Shown here piece after piece: positions 55,839-64,000 of a stretch of 64,000 bases of DNA. The position numbers and the translations under genes are program-made. Source of the stretch: Acanthamoeba castellanii str. Neff (lineage: Eukaryota; Discosea; Longamoebia; Acanthamoebidae); assembly GCF_000313135.1 (NCBI RefSeq), contig NW_004457654.1, positions 70,210 through 134,209 on the forward strand. Reading direction: 5' to 3'. The notes beneath the pieces are model-generated. The model was not told the origin of the DNA, did not search any database, and saw only the letters and a list, made by a program, of their open reading frames with translations. Numbering within the stretch: position 1 is the first letter of the stretch; every line of letters starts with the position of its first letter.

Positions 55839-58800
55839 ATGAAGATGAGAGTGCTGGCACTGCTGGCGCTCTTGGCCGTGTGCTCTGGCACTCGGATGAT
55901 CCCCTTGCTGTGCGTCCTCCGGTAACAGGGCCTCCCTTTTTTGTGGGCTCACTGGGGGCGAGGTCTGTCGATCTACACGACCATTGCAGGGGCGAGGGAC
56001 AAGACGGTACGACCATTGTGGACCTGGGCGGCAAGGACTGGCGGGTGGCGAGCAGCAACGGCAGCATCAGTGCGGCCGCGTCGGTACCCGGCGTCATTCA
56101 CCTCGACCTGCTCGTACGACCTCCCTCCACCCCCTCTTTGCCTCTACGCCCCCCCCCACAAAGACGCGTCTCAAGTTGATGGTTCCCTCACCGCTCCTCG
56201 GTCGGGGTGTGGGCGGCTCTCTGCAGAAAGCAAAGGTGATCGAAGACCCCTACGTGAGGTACCGCGACGTCGAGTACCGCTGGATCGCGCTCACCGACTG
56301 GACCTACTCCCGTCGCTTCCGCGTATCGGCCGACCTGCTCGCCCACGCCGAGGTACTCGATCACCACCCTTGACCCGCACTTGGCCCGCGTGCAAGCGGG
56401 TGAGTGATGCTGAAAGAAGTGGAATGGTGGGGCAGGTGGTGCTGGTCTGCGAGGGCCTCGACACGGTGGCCAGCGTGGCGATCAACGGGAAGGTCATCGG
56501 GTACGCCGACAACATGTTCCGTCGGTACCTCTTCACCGTGCCCACCGACCTGTTGCGGTCGGGGCCGGACAACACCATCACCGTCAGCTTCACCTCGGCC
56601 GAGACCTACGCCAAGGCACGTCCTCCTCCGCCCAACCACCTGGGCCGCGGGTGGTAGAGTCAGCCTCGGCTCAGACCGATGCACCACCAGGCTCAAGTGG
56701 CGCATACGCCCTACGAGCTCCCATCGGCCGACAACCTCACACAGCAGTCCGGGGGAACCCTTCCGCAACTACATCAGGTGAAGGAGTGTTTAGCTAGACC
56801 CATGGGCGGGAGACGAGGCGACGAATTGACCCGTGTGGCGCTATGGCGGGGTGGTCGTGTGGCTGGCGGGGTGATCCAGGAAGGAGCAGTGTTCATTTTC
56901 GTGGGACTGGGGTCCAGCGTTCATGCCCCAGGGCATCTACAAGCCCATTGCCCTGCTGGGCTACACATCGCCCGTCATCACCGCCCTCGTGCCTCAGGTG
57001 CGCACCAACGTCCACCCCCACCCCCATCCCCACAAAGCCCGACCTTCTCACATGGCCACTGCACCACTCACACCACCAAAACAAGACCTTCGTTGTGGGC
57101 GCGGCAGGTTCGCGTCACTTCCGCGTGGAGGTGGAGACTGTGTTGCTGGTTCCCTCGGGAACAGGTGGGAGGGCCCTCCTTTTCTGGCACTGGAACCAAA
57201 CCTAGGGTATAGCGCTTGCATTGACGCGGCCGCGGTGAACAGGAGCGACGAGCGTAGCCGGTATGCTGAAGGTGAGCGTGGCTGGGGCCTCTCAGAACAT
57301 TCCGTGCCAGCTCCACGCGGTAAGCTGTCAGCCCTTCTCGGCGGCCTCGCTGCTTTAACTCCGAGTTGGCTGACCTTTACCGAATGGGGTACGGTGCCCC
57401 ACAGGGCGAGAATCGGGTGCGCGCGACGATCTTGGTGTCCAACGTGGACCTGTGGTGGCCCGTGGGTTACGGTGCGCAGCCTCTGTACTCCCTGACCGCG
57501 ACCTTCACCCCGTCGTCGGCTTTGAGGGACGACCACGACCACGATCGCCCTTGGCTCGCTCCCGTCAGCGCGGACCGCCAAGTGGGCTTCCGCACCGTTG
57601 AGCTCGTCACCGACAAGTATTCCAACCAAAAGGGCTCCTCAATGTTCTTCCGCATCAACGGGGTATGTGTGTGCGCGTGCGCCAGTGCGCTCCCGACGTA
57701 CGGAAGATCGGTGCGGTGCGTGCTGACTGATGGTGGTGGTGCTGCTGCTGCTGCAGGTGCCCATCTTCGCCAAGGGCGCCAACTTTGTGCCGATGGACTC
57801 CTTTGAGAACCGCGTGAGTGATCAGGACATGGTGCAGCTCGTGCAGGACGCCCTCGATGCCAACATGAACGTACTCAGGTTCTCACATACCTCCCTCTCC
57901 CCGCCTCGCTGGGAGTTATCGATGATGGCCTCTCTCAACAACCCCGTCTCGATGCCTCCTCTATTCTGTGCCTTGGCGACAGGGTGTGGGGCGGCGGAGT
58001 CTACCAGCAGGACAAGTTCTACCAGCTGTGCGACGAGAAGGGCATCATGGTGTGGCAAGGTCGGTAATCATCGCGCTCCCCCCGTTCCCTCCCGATGATG
58101 GGGCTTACATTATTGGGAGTGAAGGCTTCTGACATCGGGCGTGCAGAGTTCATGTTCGCGTGCGCCATGTACCCTCGCGACGAGAAATTCCTGGCCACCA
58201 CGGCCGCCGAGGTCACTCACCAGGTCGGCAGTCCCACCTCACCCGCGCGTGTGTGAGAGGAGAGAGTGAGAGAGGCCACTGACGCACCGTGCAGGTGGAG
58301 AGGTTGACGCACCACCCCTCAATCATCTTGTGGTCCGGAAGTAACGAGAACGAGGCCGCCTTCGACTGGTTTGGTGCGACGCGTACCAACCCTCGCCTCT
58401 ACGTGGTACCTAAACACCCCATCACGGCACGACACACACACAGTGTGGGCCTAAAAAACTGGTCTTGGGGGGGGGCAGGTCGACTATGCCAAGCTCTACT
58501 TCGACACGATCCGCGAGACGCTGCTCACGTTGGACGCCAGCCGGCCCTTCTGGCCTTCGTCGCCCTCCAACGGCGTCCTTGAGCAGAACCCCTTCGTCGG
58601 CATCTGGGGCAACCCCTACGACCTGGTACGCAACCTCCCCCCGCCCCTCCGCCCCCAGTTCCCTCCCTCTTCCTATGATCATCCGCCCATCCACTCACCA
58701 CCCGTGACGACTGCAGACCATGGGCGACCTCCACTACTACAACTACGCGGCCGACTGCACCGACGTGGCCAACTTCCCCAGCCCGCGCTTTGCGTCGGAG

Positions 58801-60536
58801 TACGGCTACCAGTCCTTCCCCTCGTTTGAGACCTGGCGGCCCGTGACCCAGCAGGTACGCCACCATTGCACCTCACAAGCCCAGGCCCCGAGCATAGGCG
58901 TTTGTTTTGACCCCGAGGCCTCCCCTTTTTTTCACCATACGTGCGCGCGCAGGGCGATTGGCACCCGTTCTCTGATCTCATGCTGCATCGCCAGCACCAC
59001 CCCGACGGCAACGCCCAGGTCCTTGCGCAAATCCAGGTACGCCCCTTGACCATCGCATGACGAGGCCCCGTGATTGTGTTGTGCCGCTGGCCATTATCAA
59101 TTATTGTTGGACCACTCACGCGTGCGTGGCTGGTCACGTCGACCCACAACCCACGCAACAACGACAGCACTACTTCCGCTACAACGTGACCGACTCGCTG
59201 CAGTCGTTCAAGGACTTCCTGTACCTGAGCCAGGCCACGCAGGTAGCCTGGAATCCTCCGCCGGGCGGGCGTGTGGGGGTGGTGGTTGGTGGTGGTGACT
59301 GAAGGTTTTCTTCTTCTCGATCTGGGACGATAGGCGCTCTGCGTCAAGGCCCAGTCGGAGCACTACCGGCGCAGCAAGGGCATGGCGGCCAACACCATGG
59401 GCGCCATCTATTGGCAGCTCAACGACATTTGGCAGGGTACCCTTCCCCTCACTCATGTCTGGCTGGCTGTGGCGTCGATGATCACCCATCACTCATCGCC
59501 CTCTCGCTTCGGCCCCGTTCCCCCTAGCGCCCACGTGGAGTTCGCTGGAGTACGGAGGAAGGTGGAAGCTGCTGCACCACTACGTGAGGCACTTCTTTGC
59601 GCCGGTGCTCGTGTCGGCCTACGAACAACCCACCGACTCGCTCCAGGTCCACATTACCAGCGATGTCAACCAGGTACGTACATACCTACTCTCGGGCTTG
59701 CGTCTACATATTATTCGGAACTAAAAACAACAACAAACCACCTCTCGGACATGGCAGGCGCTCTCCGGTGCTCTGTACACTCGCTTGTGGTCGTGGGACG
59801 GCGTCGGGGCGCTGGCTGAGTGGAAGACCGCCTTCTCCCTGGCTCCGCTCGCCAGCAAGCCCGTTTTGTCGTATGGCACCAGCCGCCCCCCAACCCACCC
59901 ATGACGACGATGATTATGATGATCGCTCTTAACGTCCGCTCGTACGTCCCCCAGGGATTCCATCTCCTCGCTGATCTCGGGCAAGTGTAAGCAAAGAGCC
60001 GACTGCTTCCTCACCTTCTCCGTTGTGGATGGATCCGGGAATGAGGTGGCCTCCAACGTCTTCTACCTGGCCAACATCGTCCAGGTCCGTTCCCCGTCTC
60101 CCCCGCCACCCCAACCATTCGCAATGCGGTGCATTAATTGATGTGATGGTGATGCGCACGAGAGCAGAGTGCACTGCCCAAGGCCCAGATCAGCGCGCAG
60201 GTGAGCCCCGGCAACAGCAGCCAGGAGGCCTTCGTGCAGCTCATCTCGGACAATGCCGCGCCGTTCGTTTATCTGGACACCTCCTACCCCCTCAAGGTCC
60301 GTACCCACCACGCACGCACACATTGCACAACTGCTCTCCCAGGCGCCTCGCCATCACACGTTCAACACTCTCGCCGTTTGGCTTGTCTGCAGGGCCGCTT
60401 TGAGGACAACGGGTTCCTGTTGCTGCCGCGGACGCCCAGGAAGATCACGTTCCACGCCACGAGCGCCGACGGGCCGATCGACATCGCCCGCTTCCAGCGC
60501 GAGCTGGTCGTGCGCTCCCCTGGTGACGTGTACTAA
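55839..60536 (+). CDS. Beta-mannosidase, glycoside hydrolase family 2, lysosomal/secreted
   Basis: About 20 exons. The start [17 protein letters not shown] is a signal peptide. The N-terminal GH2 sugar-binding region shows [32 protein letters not shown]-like [15 protein letters not shown] and [26 protein letters not shown] is a mannosidase hallmark. The TIM barrel has [24 protein letters not shown] and [24 protein letters not shown] (near 58340) holds the acid/base Glu, and [14 protein letters not shown] (near 58795) holds the nucleophile Glu. [11 protein letters not shown] precedes the C-terminal Ig-like domains. The enzyme removes terminal beta-mannose from N-glycan fragments or plant/fungal mannans; in an amoeba it would act in lysosomes or food vacuoles. 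Confidence 0.95.
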
Positions 60537-60542
60537 GTCACT

Positions 60543-60560
60543 ACACGATCTTCATCGTGT
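60543..60560 (+). other. Short 3' UTR hairpin
   Basis: ACACGAT, loop CTTC, ATCGTGT: a perfect 7-bp stem starting 7 nt after the beta-mannosidase stop, in the short convergent gap before the SH2 kinase gene. Confidence 0.5.
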
Positions 60561-60700
60561 TCTTTCTTGCGAGGGCTTCATCAAGGGTGAAAGTGTTTTT
60601 GTTCATCAAGGAGTCGGACACGAAGTGGTGCGCGGAGGGTGCACCGCGGGGAAGAAGACCCACTTGAGCGGGTGGTAGCGGTAGTGGTGGTGGTGGTCGA

Positions 60701-63700
60701 CTACTTCTTGCCGCCCCGCTGGAAGACGCCGCTGCCCTTGCCGTTGAGCTTGACCTTGGTGAGGGCGGGCATGACGACGGGCGCGTTGGTCTTCGTCCGC
60801 TCGACGAACTTGGTGGTGTTCTTGATCCCCAGCTCCTTGCGCTTGGCCTTGATGGCCTCGGCGATGGACCCAAACGTGGGCAGCGTGCCCAGCGCCAGCA
60901 GCTCCTTCCTATCCTCCGGCAGCGACAGGTTGAGCTCCTTCTTGTAGTCCTTCGGCGGCAGCAACAACACCAGCTTGCCTGTTGAGTGACGATGCCGACG
61001 GCGATGATGAAAAGTGAGCGCCAAAGCCGATGAGGTGTAGAAGGAGGAAGCGTGTTTGTGTACCGTCGGGCGCTTCGATGTTGGAGATGATGAAGTGCTG
61101 GAAGGTGATCTGCTTCTTCTTGATCGTGACCACGGAGACGATGAAGTCGCCGGGGAAGGTCGAGTAGCGCACCAGCCACCGACCGGTCTTCTTGGCCTTG
61201 GCCAGGTAGGACTCGGCCTTCTTCTTGGAGATATCGCCGTGCCACCAGGGCTTGGTGGTCAGGTCGTGGAACCGCTCCAGCATGGCGTAGTTGAAGGGGC
61301 CGAAGTAGCGCAGGAACTTGGCGAAGTTCTCCCTGGTGACGATGGGGTTGACGAGCCTCTCCTTGGCCTCATCCTCGGAGTACTCATCGCCTGGTGTGCA
61401 GGAGACAGTGTAGCGAGCGAGTGTGAGCGATAGAATGGGCCATGACGGGTGGTGGGACGTGGGTAGTGAGTGTGCGGGGGGGGGGGATCACGTACTCAGC
61501 AGCTTCTTGAAGGCCGCCAGCTTGGGGTCCAAATCGGGGAGGATTTGGTGGTGAGGCACCTTGAGGTAAGATATCATACAAGTCCAGAACTCGATCCATT
61601 CGACCTTGGTCTAAAGCGCATGAGAGCACGATGAGGGACAGACGGTCAGTTGATTGGGCATACAGCAGAAAGTATGTGTGTGCCACTGTACCTGTGTGAG
61701 GAAATATTTGATCCAGAAGTCACGGCCGGTGGCTTCGTGGAGAGTGTGCTCGATGAGGACCTTTTCGAACATCATCTTCTCGAGCATGGCCTGGAAGGTG
61801 GGCCTTAAAAAAAAATAGGGTGTAACACGCTCATGTTAAGAGGCTGCACAGGCGATCCACACGCACCCAGCAGTAAGAAGTAAGTACCTCTTTTCCGGGT
61901 CGGGATGCCAGCAGGACTCAATCAGATCGCGCAAGGCCGGAGGGCAGTCGGCAGGGATCTTTGGCCTCTCCTCTTCATCGCACACGGCGGCAATAAGTTC
62001 GTCCTCGTCCTCGAACATGTCGTGCCACGGCTCTGTGCCATCAGCAGCGCAATTAACGACGGTGAGCACAAGTAACCGTACCAGGTACACGAGGGCGGGG
62101 GAGTGGGGGAGGAGCGTACTCTCTCGGGTGTACATTTCCCACAACAAGATACCAAAACTGTACACGTCCGCCTTCGCATCGCATCCACGGCCCAACAACA
62201 CTTCTGGTGCCTGCAGGGACAGGAGTGTAAGCAAAAAAGGGCATTCCTGAAAACAATGCGTGAGGTGCGAGAAGAAGCATACCATGTAGAAGGGAGAACC
62301 GCCGGCCATGCCGTCGTCATCCTTGCCCGACTGGATCTTGGACAGACCGAAATCGGCGACCTTGACGTTCCAGTTCTTGTCGACGAGCAAGTTGGCCGGC
62401 TTGAGATCGAGATGGAGGAACGGCGGGTTCATCTGGTGCAGCCAGTTCTGATGGGAGGAAACGAGAGGAGTTGGGTTGGTCGCGCCGCGCAATGAGATGT
62501 AAGAGTGGTGATTGACAAAGGGAAGAGCATGGTACCATGCCGAGGGCGCAATCCCTGGCCATGTGGACACGCTGCTCGAGCGAGAGGAAGTTCTTCTTCT
62601 TGCCATGAATGAGGCCGTCGACGGAACCGTTGTGCATGTACTCCATGATGATCATCAAGTTCTCAGGCTGCGTGCAGGCGCCCATCATCAAGCAAATGTT
62701 CGGGTGTCGAAGCGTACTGTTGGGCGAGGAGGGAGAGCGGCGGTGAGCGGTCGAGCTTCGTTAAGTGTCGTGGCACACCCAGCAGGCATCGCAACGTACA
62801 TCATGATCTGGACTTCCGTCCTGAACTCGTTGAGCAGCTCGTCGTTGAGCTTGTCCTTGACGTACAGCTGCTTGATAGCCACTTCCTTGCCGTGCAACAG
62901 GCCCTTGAACACCTCACCGAATGCTCTGCGATTGGGCGCAACGTGAGCGTAAGAGACAGTGCGAAAAAAATGGGAGAAAATGTGAGCGCTGCGGCGGAGA
63001 GAGGTAGAGTACCCCTTGCCCACAGAGAAATGCTTGACGACCTGCTTGGGATCGATCTCTGCGAGGACCTTCTCCTTGTCGGTCATCACGCTGGTGCGCT
63101 TGAACTGTTGCATGAGTTCGCTTCGCATGGCCTCCTCCTGCTGCTTGAGCCGCTCTTCGACACGCTTCTCCACCTCGGAGAGGAACTTGGCCTCGGTTTC
63201 CTTCTCGCTGGCCTGCCACTGTCCCTTCTTCAGCGAGCCGTAGCCTCCTCGGGGTGTACGCCTAGGAGAAGACACGTCGAGTACAATGGGGCTCTCGTCG
63301 CTGTCGCCCGATCGGGCCAGGTTGCGATGCCCACCCATCGAGCCACGCGGACTCACGAGTTCGCTGGAGTTCTCGTCCTCGTCATCCTCTTCCTCCTGGT
63401 CGGCCTTGGCCACAAACCAGTTGTTCGGCGCCTTCCTGAAGTCCTTGCGCAGATCGACCACCTTTTTCCACAGGTCTGATCGTGACACAACGTGGAATCG
63501 ATGAAGTGAGTCGCAAAGTCTGTGTAGTGAGGGATGGTGCACGGAGCTTACCCTTGGCAGAGAGTCGCTGGTCGGGGTTGTCGCTCCAGCAAGTGGTGAT
63601 GAGCTCCTTGATCGCCGCGGGCATTTTGTCGGGAATGTCAGGCCTGAGTCCGGTCATGCAGGTCTTACGGAGGATCTGGAAGGAGTTGAGTCCCTGCTTG

Positions 63701-64000
63701 ACCAGGTCTTGGTAGGGGGGCTCGTGGTCACCTGTTGGACGTGCAAGAAAGTCAGCGCAACGCCAAAGCTATGGCCCAGACTACGCAGTGCTACGTACCC
63801 TTGACGATGCGCAGGGCCAGCTCCCAGATCACAAAGCCGACGGAGTAGATGTCGGACTTGGTAGAGTAGGAACCCTCCATGTAGACCTCCGGGGCAGTGT
63901 AGGCCACGTTCTCGATGCCAGAATCAAGCGTCTGCGTCTTAAGCGCCTCATCGCCCTAAATAGATCCGAGCAAAGTAGTCAGTGGGCCATTCACCGTGCC
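60701..64000 (-). CDS. Tandem TKL kinase-kinase-SH2 protein (SHK-like), 5' end outside window
   Basis: Minus-strand gene running off the right edge. The visible N-terminal part (63540-63960) is a kinase C-lobe: ENVAYTAPEVYMEGSYSTKS, DIYSVGFVIWELAL, CWSDNPDQR. An acidic and coiled-coil linker follows (ADQEEEDDEDENSSE; EAKFLSEVEKRVEERLKQQE). The second kinase (about 61850-63000) is complete: GKEVAIKQLYV, LRHPNICLMMGACTQPENL, LHLDLKPANLLVD (HLD in place of HRD), VKVADFGLSKI, APEVLLG and CWHPDPEKRPTFQ. A helical spacer leads to an SH2 domain (60950-61280: WWHGDISKKKAESYL, WLVRYSTFPGDFIVSV with the phosphotyrosine-binding Arg). The kinase-then-SH2 order and HLDLKPAN match Dictyostelium SHK kinases, which phosphorylate proteins recruited through pTyr. 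The extra upstream kinase is unusual. Confidence 0.88.

Noticed and set aside
1..64000. Search by eye for tRNA, rRNA, transposase, reverse transcriptase or viral genes
   Set aside because: No cloverleaf A/B-box pair, rRNA block, integrase, RT or capsid-like protein was recognised; a tRNAscan and RepeatMasker run would be needed to exclude small or decayed copies.

Overview
This is eukaryotic nuclear DNA, very probably from an Acanthamoeba-like amoebozoan. The evidence for that is GC-rich coding sequence, about 19 closely packed genes in 64 kb on both strands, many short introns (about 45-150 nt, donors mostly GTACG, GTGCG or GTAAG, acceptors CAG/TAG), and amoebozoan-type signalling genes (DOCK-type RacGEF, MyTH4-RhoGAP, TKL kinases with SH2, SAM or SPRY domains). 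Species assignment is inference; no rRNA or organellar sequence is present. All exon joins were read by eye, so internal exon boundaries are approximate unless given.

Layout, left to right: MyTH4-RhoGAP protein (-, runs off the left edge); a probable meiotic crossover factor of the SHOC1/ZIP2 family with a dead helicase fold, XPF-like region, HhH and a CCHC tail (-); a divergent 1067-residue acidic protein (+); PINX1 G-patch telomerase/ribosome factor (+); START-domain lipid-transfer protein (+); DOCK-family RacGEF with SH3, DHR1 and DHR2 (-); four-TM membrane protein with long acidic tail (+); Arf-like GTPase (+); Sct1/Gat1-type glycerol-3-phosphate acyltransferase (+); tomosyn-like WD40/R-SNARE protein (-); MAPEG protein (-); ER FKBP isomerase ending in KEEL (+); TDP2-like phosphodiesterase (+); secreted double lamin-tail-domain protein (-); sphingosine-1-phosphate lyase, intronless (-); PUT-type polyamine/amino-acid transporter (+); SPRY-SPRY-SAM-TKL kinase (-); lysosomal beta-mannosidase (+); tandem-kinase-SH2 protein (-, runs off the right edge).

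The genes are unrelated housekeeping, signalling and lipid genes rather than an operon-like system. Themes are Rac/Rho signalling (RhoGAP, DOCK), membrane lipid metabolism (START, acyltransferase, S1P lyase), secretory pathway (Arf-like, tomosyn, FKBP, beta-mannosidase) and DNA maintenance (SHOC1-like, PINX1, TDP2). The least expected items are: the meiotic SHOC1-like gene with a 31-bp imperfect inverted repeat in its divergent promoter; palindromes in three other divergent promoters and a symmetric pair of CCAAT boxes in the fifth; and long simple repeats of opposite polarity in successive introns of the DOCK and acyltransferase genes, which could pair in the pre-mRNA and loop out exons.
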